Source: Clostridiales bacterium UBA1206 | GTDB lineage: Bacteria; Bacillota; Clostridia; Oscillospirales; CAG-382 | DNA: 14,765 nucleotides | Direction of reading: 5' to 3' | Assembly (NCBI GenBank): GCA_002310055.1 | Contig: DBXS01000030.1 | Span: 2,364-17,128 of the forward strand | Translations under genes and position numbers: made by a program | Notes under the pieces: model-generated | Seen by the model: the letters and a program-made list of their open reading frames with translations, nothing else | Told to the model about the DNA's origin: nothing | Databases searched by the model: none | Shown here: piece by piece, positions 1 to 6,567 of the stretch | Layout of the letters: each line of letters starts with the position of its first letter | Numbering within the stretch: position 1 is the stretch's first letter

Positions 1-65
1 GCGCAAAGACTTATTACAAGCACCGCAATAAGAAGCAACGCCAAAATACCGATTGTTTTTTTCAT
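1..65 (-). CDS. Secreted or membrane-anchored protein, N-terminal fragment
   Basis: Only the first 21 codons are inside the window. They read MKKTIGILALLLIAVLVISL, then Cys and the start of an Ala codon: two lysines followed by an unbroken hydrophobic stretch, a classic Sec signal peptide or N-terminal membrane anchor. The Cys at residue 21 has Leu rather than Ala, Gly or Ser before it, so it is a poor lipobox. The start is supported by a GGAGGG ribosome binding site (complement of 74-79) about 8 bases upstream of the ATG. The gene diverges from the ABC exporter operon and has its own promoter-like site at 149-177. The function cannot be judged from this piece. Confidence 0.75.
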   Translation of the reverse strand, partial: MKKTIGILALLLIAVLVISLC

Positions 66-148
66 CAGAAAATCCCTCCGTTTTTCATATGTAAAAAACC
101 GTTTATGTAAGCATTCCTTAAATCTGCGCTTATTTTAGTTCATTTTTT

Positions 149-177
149 ATTTTACCACACTTTATGTGTTAAATCAA
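149..177 (-). promoter_or_regulatory. Sigma-A-type promoter for the leftward secreted-protein gene
   Basis: On the minus strand TTGATT (172-177) and TAAAAT (149-154) are separated by exactly 17 bases. The spacer contains ACAC-ATAAA-GTGT, a small inverted repeat that could be an operator. Transcription would begin near 142, giving a leader of roughly 75 bases before the start codon at 65. The same two hexamers with the same spacing occur on the plus strand at 233-261. Confidence 0.5.
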
Positions 178-232
178 TAATTTATTTAATAAAAATATTA
201 AATAAATGCCTTTTTCAAAGAAAACTTTATGC

Positions 233-261
233 TTGATTTATAGCGTGATCCGTGATAAAAT
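233..261 (+). promoter_or_regulatory. Sigma-A-type promoter for the ABC exporter operon
   Basis: TTGATT (233-238), a 17-base spacer and TAAAAT (256-261) form a plausible promoter about 60 bases upstream of the first exporter gene. The -10 matches consensus at 5 of 6 positions and the -35 at 4 of 6. The hexamers are identical to those of the divergent promoter at 149-177. Confidence 0.5.
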
Positions 262-282
262 GAAATGTATGAAATTTTAATG

Positions 283-297
283 CCGGAAAGGTTCCGG
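283..297 (+). promoter_or_regulatory. Inverted repeat in the leader of the ABC exporter operon
   Basis: CCGGAA (283-288), a 3-base spacer and TTCCGG (292-297) form a perfect 6-bp inverted repeat between the predicted transcription start (about 268) and the ribosome binding site (307-312). It could be a repressor site or a small leader hairpin. It has no U tract, so it is not a terminator. Its role is inference. Confidence 0.35.
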
Positions 298-320
298 AAT
301 ACTCAAAAAAGGACGAATAT

Positions 321-2123
321 ATGCTTCTCGGAAAATACCTGAACAAATACTACAAAAAATACCTGCATTTATTTATAATCGGCGTCATAGCGCTCGTATC
401 CGTTGACTACGTTCAGCTTTACGAACCGATTTTCTTGGGTCAGATAGTCGACCACCTGTCGAGCGGGGCAAACGTCGACGTAAACTTCGTCGGCTCTTTG
501 TGCATAAAGCTGCTCGGCGTTGCGCTCGTGATGTTTTTGGGCAGAATGCTGTGGCGCTTTACCCTTTTCGGCGCGTCGCGCAAGACGGAAGCCGGACTCC
601 GCCGCGAAATGTTTCAAAAAAGCGAACGGCTGTCCCAGAAATACTATCATTCCACCAAGGTCGGCTCGATTATGTCGTGGTTCACGACAGACCTTGAGAC
701 AATAGAGGAATACACAGGCTTCGGAACGGTGCAGATTGTCGACGCGGCGTTTTTGGGCGTTCTCGTAGTAATAAGAATGCTCGCCCTTGACAGAGTTATG
801 ACTTTGTTTGCGCTCGTGCCGATGTTTCTTATCGCCGTATGGGGCGCGCTTGTCGAAAAGTATATGGAAATTAAATGGCGTGAAAAACAGCAGAAATACG
901 ACCGCCTTTACGATTTTGCGCAGGAAAACTTTACGGGTATCGCCGTAATTAAAGCGTTCGTAAAGGAGACGAAGGAAGTTCTCGCCTTTTCCAAAATCGC
1001 AAAAAAGAACAGGGACGCAAACGTAGATTACGTCCGCGTTTCGGTGCTGTTCGACACGCTTATAGAAATTACGATAGCGCTTATTCTCTCAATGATTCTC
1101 GGACTCGGCTCATGGTTTGTGTGGGCGTGCGTTACCGGCTCACCAATATCCGTTTTCGGTCATGAAATAATCCTCACTCCGGGAAAACTCGTAACGTTCG
1201 TCGGCTTTTTCGATACGCTCATCTGGCCGATGATAGCGCTCGGCTCGCTTTTCAGCATGCACGCGCGCGCACGCGCTTCATTAAAGAGGGTTACCAACTT
1301 CCTTGACGCGCCGGAAGACGTAAAGGATAAAGAAGACGCTTACGAGCTTACGGACGTTAAAGGCGGAGTTGAGTTCAGAAACTGCACTTTCGCCTACCCC
1401 TCGTCGCCCGACGCAGAGGTTCTGAAAGACGTTTCCCTTAAGATAAACCCGGGAGAATTCATAGGCGTCGTAGGGCGCGTCGGAAGCGGAAAGACAACGC
1501 TTATGACTCTGCTTCTGCGGCTTTACAATCTGGAAGACGGCACACTCTTCATCGACGGACACGATATTATGAAATGCAAGATAAGCTCCGTCCGCTCCGC
1601 CGTCTCGTTCGTTTCGCAGGATAACTTTCTGTTCTCCGACACCGTTGCAAATAACATCGGTTTTGCCTCGTCGGAGCTTTCACGCGAAGACATAATCCGC
1701 GGAGCAAAATTTGCCGACGTTGACGAAAACATAAAGGGCTTTTCGGAGGGCTACGACACCGTTTCGGGCGAGCGCGGAATCACGCTTTCCGGCGGTCAGA
1801 AGCAGCGCGTATCCATAGCGAGAGCATATCTTAAAGATTCCCCGATAATGATTCTGGACGATTCTGTTTCGGCGGTCGACGTCGATACCGAAGAGACCAT
1901 TCTTCAGAATATACGCAGCGAAAGAGCCGGAAAAACGACGATTATAATCGCGTCGAGAATATCGTCTGTTGCGCGCGCTGATAAGATACTCGTGCTTTCC
2001 GAGGGAAAAGTCGAGGCGTTCGACACCCCCGAAAGACTGCTTGAAATATCGCCTACCTATAAGAAAATGGCTTATCTTCAGGAACTTGAAAAAGAAGTGA
2101 AAGGGGTGAGCATTAATGGCTAG
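321..2123 (+). CDS. Heterodimeric ABC exporter, subunit with the degenerate nucleotide site
   Basis: A full-length ABC half-transporter of 600 residues: six hydrophobic membrane segments in about residues 15-320, then a nucleotide-binding domain from about 345. Walker A is G-R-V-G-S-G-K-T at 385-392 (Lys391), the Q-loop Gln is 433, and the signature LSGGQ is at 489-493. Two catalytic positions are altered. The Walker B motif ends Leu-Asp-Asp, with Asp514 where the catalytic Glu should be, and the switch His is Ser545 (Ala-Ser-Arg in place of Ala-His-Arg). Such changes are known for the degenerate site of heterodimeric exporters such as TM287/288 and BmrCD. The partner overlaps it by 8 bases (2116-2123). 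The substrate is unknown; drugs, lipids or peptides are all possible. The start has an AAAAGGA ribosome binding site 8 bases upstream. Confidence 0.95.
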   Translation: MLLGKYLNKYYKKYLHLFIIGVIALVSVDYVQLYEPIFLGQIVDHLSSGANVDVNFVGSLCIKLLGVALVMFLGRMLWRFTLFGASRKTEAGLRREMFQKSERLSQKYYHSTKVGSIMSWFTTDLETIEEYTGFGTVQIVDAAFLGVLVVIRMLALDRVMTLFALVPMFLIAVWGALVEKYMEIKWREKQQKYDRLYDFAQENFTGIAVIKAFVKETKEVLAFSKIAKKNRDANVDYVRVSVLFDTLIEITIALILSMILGLGSWFVWACVTGSPISVFGHEIILTPGKLVTFVGFFDTLIWPMIALGSLFSMHARARASLKRVTNFLDAPEDVKDKEDAYELTDVKGGVEFRNCTFAYPSSPDAEVLKDVSLKINPGEFIGVVGRVGSGKTTLMTLLLRLYNLEDGTLFIDGHDIMKCKISSVRSAVSFVSQDNFLFSDTVANNIGFASSELSREDIIRGAKFADVDENIKGFSEGYDTVSGERGITLSGGQKQRVSIARAYLKDSPIMILDDSVSAVDVDTEETILQNIRSERAGKTTIIIASRISSVARADKILVLSEGKVEAFDTPERLLEISPTYKKMAYLQELEKEVKGVSING

Positions 2124-3924
2124 GTTCATGGACGACGTAGAAGAAAAGGACCGCCTCAAAGGCGACCAAAAAATCCCTCTCGGCATATTTACGCGCCGCG
2201 TACTGCGATACCTGCGTCCCGAATGGGCGAGATTCACGCTCGCCTTCGTTCTCCTTGCGGTAAACGTGTTTCTTGATATACTTCTGCCGCTCATCACTTC
2301 GCGCCTGACCGACCATCTGACGCTCGACGCTCCCGACCTTCACTATATAATCGCGATGGCGGTTACTTACCTTGCAATATGCCTTGTAAACGACGTGTTC
2401 CTATACGTCGAATCAATGCTGCTTCAGAAGGCGGGACAGCAGATAATCTATAATATGCGGATGGATATCTTCTCACATATTGAGGAGATGAGCAGCAATC
2501 AGTTCACGGAAATGCCCGTCGGAGCGCTCGTTACACGCGTTACTTCATATACGCAGTCGATGAGCGACCTGTTTACCAACGTAATCGTAAACGTTCTCAA
2601 AAACTTCTTTATGATTTTCGGCGTTTACATTATAATGTTCTTTATCAACTACCGCCTTGCGCTTATTATGGTGGCGCCTGTTACGCTGATTTTCATATCG
2701 TCGCTCTTCTTCTCAAAATACGTCGGAAACGCGTTCAGAGACGAACGTAAAAAACTGTCCGACCTGAATGCGTTCATAAACGAAAACATTTCGGGAATGA
2801 AGACGATTCAGATTTTCAACCGCGAGGAAAAGAAGCTGTCGGAATTCGACGGCAAGAACGAGGGATACCGCAAGGCGCGATTCAACGTAATAAAGGGCTT
2901 TGGCCTTTACAGACCTTTCGTAACCTTCGTACACGTAATCACTATCGCGCTTATTTTCTGGTTCGGAATAAAGCTCGGACTAACCCCCGGCTCAATCGTC
3001 GCGTTTTATCTTTATTCGGGCAGATTTTTCCGCCCCGTGGAGCAGCTCGCCGACCAGCTCAATAATATCCAGCGCGCACGCAGCGCGTCTGAAAGACTGT
3101 TCAACCTTCTCGACGTGCCGCCGGAGGTAAAAGATAAGCCCGACGCCGTTGACATCGAAAACGTAAAAGGAAAAATCGAATTCCGCAACGTGTGGTTCGC
3201 ATACGAAAAGGAAAACTGGATACTAAAAGACGTGTCGTTCGTCATTGAACCGGGCGAAACCTGCGCTTTCGTAGGTGCAACGGGTGCCGGAAAGACGACC
3301 ATCTTAGGCCTTATCGTGCGCAACTACGAAATCCAGAAAGGACAGATACTCATCGACGGCATAGATATTGCGGATATAAAGATAAAATCTTTAAGACGCG
3401 CGATAGGCCAGATGCTTCAGGACGTATTTCTGTTTTCCGGAACGATAAAGACTAATCTTTCGCTTTACGACGACAGTATCCCCGACGAGGAAATATACGA
3501 GGCGTGCAGATACGTCAACGCAGACGGCTTTATCGAAAAAATGCCGCAAAAATACGACGAACCGATTATCGAAAGGGGCGAAAATCTGTCTCAGGGACAA
3601 AGACAGCTCATTTCGTTTGCACGTACCGTGCTCCATCACCCGCAAATACTCATCTTGGACGAAGCGACGGCGAATATCGACGCCGAAACCGAGTCGGTAA
3701 TCAAACAATCGCTTGAAAAGATGCGCTCCATAGGCACCATGCTCGTCGTGGCGCATAGACTTTCGACGATACAGCACGCCGACCAGATAATAGTCCTTCA
3801 AAACGGACGCATTATCGAAAGAGGCACGCACCAGGCGCTTCTCGCCAACCACGGCTATTACAGAAAGCTCTATCAGATGCAGTTTGACGAGAGCAACGCC
3901 GGCTTTGCGGTTGACAAAACGTGA
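2116..3924 (+). CDS. Heterodimeric ABC exporter, subunit with the consensus catalytic site
   Basis: A 602-residue half-transporter with six membrane segments in about residues 30-330 and a complete nucleotide-binding domain. Walker A is G-A-T-G-A-G-K-T at 387-394 (Lys393), the Q-loop Gln is 435, Walker B is LILDE with catalytic Glu516, and the switch His is 547. Its signature is LSQGQ (491-495) instead of LSGGQ. This mirrors the upstream subunit: this protein supplies the working Walker B and His with the partner's good signature, while its own weak signature faces the partner's degenerate Walker site. The start ATG lies inside the end of the upstream gene, with GGGGTGAG (2103-2110) as ribosome binding site, so the two are translationally coupled and probably made in equal amounts. 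Substrate unknown. Confidence 0.95.
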   Translation: MARFMDDVEEKDRLKGDQKIPLGIFTRRVLRYLRPEWARFTLAFVLLAVNVFLDILLPLITSRLTDHLTLDAPDLHYIIAMAVTYLAICLVNDVFLYVESMLLQKAGQQIIYNMRMDIFSHIEEMSSNQFTEMPVGALVTRVTSYTQSMSDLFTNVIVNVLKNFFMIFGVYIIMFFINYRLALIMVAPVTLIFISSLFFSKYVGNAFRDERKKLSDLNAFINENISGMKTIQIFNREEKKLSEFDGKNEGYRKARFNVIKGFGLYRPFVTFVHVITIALIFWFGIKLGLTPGSIVAFYLYSGRFFRPVEQLADQLNNIQRARSASERLFNLLDVPPEVKDKPDAVDIENVKGKIEFRNVWFAYEKENWILKDVSFVIEPGETCAFVGATGAGKTTILGLIVRNYEIQKGQILIDGIDIADIKIKSLRRAIGQMLQDVFLFSGTIKTNLSLYDDSIPDEEIYEACRYVNADGFIEKMPQKYDEPIIERGENLSQGQRQLISFARTVLHHPQILILDEATANIDAETESVIKQSLEKMRSIGTMLVVAHRLSTIQHADQIIVLQNGRIIERGTHQALLANHGYYRKLYQMQFDESNAGFAVDKT

Positions 3925-3939
3925 TTTTAATGTTAAATT
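3911..3939 (+). promoter_or_regulatory. Possible promoter for the TIM-barrel gene
   Basis: A perfect -35 hexamer TTGACA (3911-3916), inside the last codons of the exporter gene, is followed after 17 bases by TAAATT (3934-3939), a weak -10. TATGAT at 3943-3948 is a better -10 sequence but lacks a -35 at proper distance. No terminator separates the exporter genes from the TIM-barrel gene, so read-through is also possible. Confidence 0.3.
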
Positions 3940-4001
3940 GTATATGATGGCATAACAATTTAGGAACCACCCCTTTTCGCGACAAAACAAGGAGAATTTC
4001 C

Positions 4002-4664
4002 ATGGAATTTAAGCAGGTACCCAGATACGAAAGTTCGCTCCGCCATAATATACTCAAAATGCCCGAAGCAGTATACGAGGCAAGCGGAATCGTCATAAAC
4101 GGCAGAAGAATAAAGTCTCTCGTATTTACAACAGACATCGCGATAATCCGCAACTGCGACGCGGACGCGGTCTTCGCCGTATATCCCTTTACCCCTCAGC
4201 AGACGATAAGCGACGCTATCATAAAATCGTCTTACATACCCGTTTTCTGCGGCGTGGGCGGCGGATTTACAAACGGCCAGCGCACAGTGAGTCTTGCAAA
4301 GGACGTCGAGGCGCAGGGCGCCATGGGCGTGATACTGAACGCCCCCATAACAAACGAAAACCTCTCACAGGTCGTGTCGGCAGTCGATATTCCCGCCATA
4401 ATCACCGTAACGACGATTGACACAGACGTCGAAGCGAGAATCGCCGCGGGAGCGGCATTTCTCAATATCGCCGGCGCGCAGAATACGCCGGATATCGTCG
4501 CCGCCGTGCGTAAAAAGCTTCCCGACGTTCCGATTATAGCCTCGGGCGGAAATACAAACGAAAAAATACGCGCGACAATTAAAGCGGGCGCAAACGCGAT
4601 AACCTATACCCCGCCCGCAACAAAAGAACTGTTCAGAAGCATTATGGACAGTTACAGAGACTGA
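4002..4664 (+). CDS. TIM-barrel protein of a conserved Clostridia family, function unknown
   Basis: A 220-residue soluble protein without signal peptide. The alternating strands and helices, with Gly-rich strand ends at G-V-G-G-G (84-88), L-N-A-P (112-115), an L-N-I-A-G stretch (154-158) and A-S-G-G-N (180-184), indicate a beta/alpha barrel. The I-A-S-G-G-N segment followed by A-G-A-N-A-I-T-Y-T-P-P (195-205) sits where related barrels (HisA/HisF, TrpC, ribulose-phosphate epimerase) bind a phosphate group. Close relatives in Clostridia are, from memory, mostly labelled only 'hydrolase'; I know of no proven reaction. A strong AAGGAG ribosome binding site precedes the ATG. It stands 77 bases behind the exporter operon and ends at a strong terminator. 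A phosphorylated small-molecule substrate is inference. Confidence 0.85.
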   Translation: MEFKQVPRYESSLRHNILKMPEAVYEASGIVINGRRIKSLVFTTDIAIIRNCDADAVFAVYPFTPQQTISDAIIKSSYIPVFCGVGGGFTNGQRTVSLAKDVEAQGAMGVILNAPITNENLSQVVSAVDIPAIITVTTIDTDVEARIAAGAAFLNIAGAQNTPDIVAAVRKKLPDVPIIASGGNTNEKIRATIKAGANAITYTPPATKELFRSIMDSYRD

Positions 4665-4671
4665 TAAAAAG

Positions 4672-4704
4672 CGCCTCCGGTTTTCCGGAGGCGTCTTCTT
4701 TTTG
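4672..4704 (+). terminator. Rho-independent terminator after the TIM-barrel gene
   Basis: A perfect 9-bp stem CGCCTCCGG / CCGGAGGCG (4672-4680 and 4685-4693) with a TTTT loop, followed by the T-rich run TCTTCTTTTT (4694-4703). It begins 8 bases after the stop codon. Confidence 0.9.
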
Positions 4705-4745
4705 GCAAAAAACGCGAAAGACGGGGCTTGTAAAGTTACATTTTA

Positions 4746-4777
4746 TTAACACACAACAAAGAAAACGGATATATAAT
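4746..4777 (+). promoter_or_regulatory. Likely promoter of the small acidic protein gene
   Basis: TTAACA (4746-4751) lies upstream of TATATA (4770-4775, spacing 18), which overlaps a perfect TATAAT (4772-4777, spacing 20 from the same -35). The preceding gene is closed by a terminator, so a promoter is expected here. Which -10 register is used cannot be decided. Confidence 0.4.
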
Positions 4778-4804
4778 TAATTATCTTGAAATGGAGGATT
4801 GTTT

Positions 4805-5224
4805 ATGGTATATGCGATAATCGACGCGGTATCCGACGTTGAAGAACTGATAACCGTCGCCTACGCCGAAATGCCGTGCGAGCTTGCCGCATGGTTTGTT
4901 TCGGAATTGCGCGAAAACGCCGATATGTATCTTTCGTCCGACAGCGATTTTGCGCTCGTTGACGAGGCGTGCGAAAGCATAAACGTGATATGCGACGACG
5001 AAAACGCGGACCTTTCCGACGTTGACGGCATCGTCGTCGAGGCGGGCGATATTTCGCTCAGCGTCGTGGGCGCGTATTATACCTATGAGGATATGAAAAA
5101 AGGGCTTTCGGAATTTTTGAGCGATAAGCCGGCATATAGTAAAGTGAACGTCCCCGATAACGAAAACGAGAGCATAAAAATACTCGACGAACTCAACGCC
5201 GAACTTATAAGATGCAGTTTTTAA
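4805..5224 (+). CDS. Small acidic protein of unknown function
   Basis: A 139-residue protein that I do not recognise. It has no signal peptide or membrane segment and is strongly acidic, with many Asp and Glu in residues 40-75 and again near 120. The pattern of short strands and helices suggests a compact alpha/beta cytosolic fold. The ATG at 4805 is preferred over the in-frame TTG at 4799 because GGAGGA (4793-4798) sits 6 bases before the ATG and would be almost in contact with the TTG. The gene is alone between a terminator and a tRNA gene, and no clear terminator follows it. Codon use matches its neighbours. It could be a small regulatory or immunity-like protein, but nothing in the sequence proves either. 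Confidence 0.75.
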   Translation: MVYAIIDAVSDVEELITVAYAEMPCELAAWFVSELRENADMYLSSDSDFALVDEACESINVICDDENADLSDVDGIVVEAGDISLSVVGAYYTYEDMKKGLSEFLSDKPAYSKVNVPDNENESIKILDELNAELIRCSF

Positions 5225-5263
5225 GGCGCGCGGGATAATTATATATTTTTAAGAAAAAATCTA

Positions 5264-5292
5264 TTGACAAAGCATGTTCGATATGCTATAAT
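5264..5292 (+). promoter_or_regulatory. Consensus promoter of the tRNA gene
   Basis: TTGACA (5264-5269), 17 bases, and TATAAT (5287-5292), both perfect, with an extended -10 TG at 5284-5285. The predicted start near 5299 leaves a short 5' leader for RNase P to remove. This is the strongest promoter in the window. Confidence 0.9.
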
Positions 5293-5312
5293 ACCATACG
5301 TTGAGCGAGTCT

Positions 5313-5389
5313 GCACCTTTAGCTCAGTTGGTCAGAGCTACCGGCTCATAACCGGTTGGTCCGGGGTTCGAGTCCCTGAAGGCCCACCA
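5313..5389 (+). tRNA. tRNA with anticodon CAT (elongator Met, or Ile2 after lysidine modification)
   Basis: A 77-base cloverleaf. The D stem is GCTC/GAGC, the anticodon stem ACCGG/CCGGT around loop CTCATAA, the T arm is CGGGG-TTCGAGT-CCCTG, and the discriminator A plus CCA are encoded. The acceptor strands are GCACCTT (5313-5319) and AAGGCCC (5379-5385): pairs 1-72 and 4-69 to 7-66 form, but 2-71 is C-C and 3-70 is A-C. It is not an initiator, because 29-31/39-41 are not three G-C pairs of the GGG/CCC type. The C4-G69 and C5-G68 pairs are reported recognition elements of the lysidine synthetase TilS in E. coli tRNA-Ile2, so an Ile2 identity is possible. A consensus promoter and a terminator enclose it. 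Confidence 0.85.
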
Positions 5390-5419
5390 GCAAAAAGCAG
5401 CCTTAGGGCTGCTTTTTGC
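5390..5419 (+). terminator. Terminator of the tRNA gene
   Basis: A 13-bp perfect stem GCAAAAAGCAGCC / GGCTGCTTTTTGC (5390-5402 and 5407-5419) with loop TTAG. The U tract is part of the right arm. It starts directly after the encoded CCA. Confidence 0.85.
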
Positions 5420-5423
5420 AACT

Positions 5424-5516
5424 AAATCCGTCCTTGCGGACGGAATAGATCCACCGCGTGGATGAAATCGCTTGCGCGATGAGATCCTCGTTTCGCTCGG
5501 ATCGAGGGACGGATTT
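5424..5516. repeat. Multi-hairpin element with 10-bp terminal inverted repeats
   Basis: AAATCCGTCC (5424-5433) is matched by GGACGGATTT (5507-5516). Between the ends lie small palindromes separated by short A/T-rich joints: CCGTCC-TTGC-GGACGG (5428-5443), ATCCAC-CGC-GTGGAT (5449-5463), ATCGC-TTGC-GCGAT (5467-5480) and GATCC...GGATC (5483-5503), the last with an alternative pairing CCTCG/CGAGG (5486-5490 with 5503-5507). The left terminal repeat can pair either with its own neighbour or with the far end, so the element can form either a row of hairpins or one large branched structure. It has no coding capacity. The layout resembles a non-autonomous mobile element (MITE) or an interspersed palindromic repeat. 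Only one copy is in this window. Confidence 0.65.
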
Positions 5517-5543
5517 CATTATAACATATTATCATTTCCCGGT

Positions 5544-5570
5544 AAAAAAAGCACTGCTTCCGCAGTGCTT
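5544..5570 (-). terminator. Terminator of the lipoprotein gene, probably bidirectional
   Basis: AAGCACTGC (5549-5557), loop TTCC and GCAGTGCTT (5562-5570) form a 9-bp stem. Read on the minus strand it is followed by seven T residues (complement of 5544-5550), which suits the gene ending at 5604. On the plus strand TTTCATTTTTT follows, so it may also work rightward. Confidence 0.8.
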
Positions 5571-5603
5571 TCATTTTTTATACCGTCTATTCGTTCCGCA
5601 GTA

Positions 5604-6446
5604 TCAGCCGCCGGCGGTGCCGAGGCAGACATCGTAGCAGATTATATAATATTTGCCGCCTTTATAGTAATAATCGAGGTCGAGCATCCACACGTCGCTT
5701 CCTTTGACGACGTTGCCCATATCGTAGCTGCAGATGCCGTTTTCGCCGACGTTGATGTTTTCCGGCTTGAATTCGCATTCGAGCTCTTTGAACACCTTGA
5801 GATCGTTATTGTATTGCTGGAAAGTGACGTAGCTCCTTATTTGTTTGAGCGCGCCGTCCATACCTATGGGGATGCGCGTATTGGCGAACATATCGGGGTA
5901 GTTTTCCAGCATATAATCGGCGCCTTTGTCCCAGTCGGTCAGCATTTTGGAATAGATCTCGTAATTGGGGTCGTCGCTGGTGATATTGCCGCTGCGCATC
6001 GCGCTCCTGAGTTCGGACATATACTCGTTGACCGCTTCGTCGGGCTCCATCACGTCCCATTCGTCGCGGATCTCTGCCGCGAGTTCGGGATCCAGCTTTT
6101 CCATTTCCTCGGCGGTACCGAAGAACAGCTTTGCTTTTTCTCTCGCCTGTTCAAAAGTCAGCTTCCTGTCTCTGAGCAGGTCTTCCATAATGTACACAGC
6201 GAGATAAGCCACCGGATCGTGGACGTCTTCGATCTTTGAATAATCGCAGTCGCTGCGGAAGAATTCCAGGCTTTTTTCCACAAGGGTCTTCACCGAATCG
6301 GCGCCCGCGGGAGCGGGAAGCTTTACGGTTTCCGCTTCGCTTTCGTTAGTCGGGATCCCGGACAGATCGTTCAGTTCGTATGTCCCGCAGGAAACGGACA
6401 TGACAAGGATTACGAGCGCTGTCGCCAAACATAAGATGCGTTTCAT
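5604..6446 (-). CDS. Predicted lipoprotein of unknown function
   Basis: A 280-residue protein starting MKRILCLATALVILVMSVSC. The short basic start, the hydrophobic core and Met-Ser-Val-Ser before Cys20 fit a lipoprotein signal peptide with Cys20 as the lipidated residue. The mature part begins with a Ser/Glu-rich linker (about 22-45), then an acidic, mainly helical domain (about 50-190), then a region of strand-forming Tyr and aromatic residues near the end (Y-Y-Y-K-G-G-K-Y-Y-I-I). I do not recognise a family. The ATG at 6446 is chosen over one 8 codons upstream because AGAGGA lies just before it. It diverges from the dockerin operon across a 233-base promoter region, so the two may be controlled together. 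A role at the cell surface is inference. Confidence 0.85.
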   Translation of the reverse strand: MKRILCLATALVILVMSVSCGTYELNDLSGIPTNESEAETVKLPAPAGADSVKTLVEKSLEFFRSDCDYSKIEDVHDPVAYLAVYIMEDLLRDRKLTFEQAREKAKLFFGTAEEMEKLDPELAAEIRDEWDVMEPDEAVNEYMSELRSAMRSGNITSDDPNYEIYSKMLTDWDKGADYMLENYPDMFANTRIPIGMDGALKQIRSYVTFQQYNNDLKVFKELECEFKPENINVGENGICSYDMGNVVKGSDVWMLDLDYYYKGGKYYIICYDVCLGTAGG

Positions 6447-6505
6447 AGTTATTTCCTCTTTTCGGTTCATAGGATTGACGGGTCGTTTTTTGTTTACTGT
6501 TTAAT

Positions 6506-6534
6506 ACTATACCACTTTTTGTCGCCGAATGCAA
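6506..6534 (-). promoter_or_regulatory. Promoter of the lipoprotein gene
   Basis: On the minus strand TTGCAT (6529-6534) is followed after 17 bases by TATAGT (6506-6511), 5 of 6 matches to the -10 consensus. The leader to the ATG at 6446 is about 50 bases. Confidence 0.5.
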
Positions 6535-6567
6535 GCGCCTTGCGGAAAAAAACGGAAAAACGAGCCG

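Noticed and set aside
4799..4804. TTG start two codons upstream for the acidic protein
   Set aside because: It lies directly against the GGAGGA ribosome binding site, whereas the ATG at 4805 has correct spacing.
5225..5263. Terminator after the acidic protein gene
   Set aside because: The GC-rich patch and later T run do not form a stem of useful length, so read-through towards the tRNA cannot be excluded.
5424..5516. CRISPR-like array
   Set aside because: The hairpins differ in sequence, there are no equal-length direct repeats with unique spacers, and no cas gene is near.
5313..5540. tRNA as attachment site of an integrated element
   Set aside because: No integrase gene is present, and I see no second copy of the tRNA 3' end in the window.
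5472..6239. 255-codon plus-strand open frame opposite the lipoprotein
   Set aside because: It begins inside the hairpin element, runs through a terminator, and is antisense to a gene with a good signal peptide, ribosome binding site and promoter.
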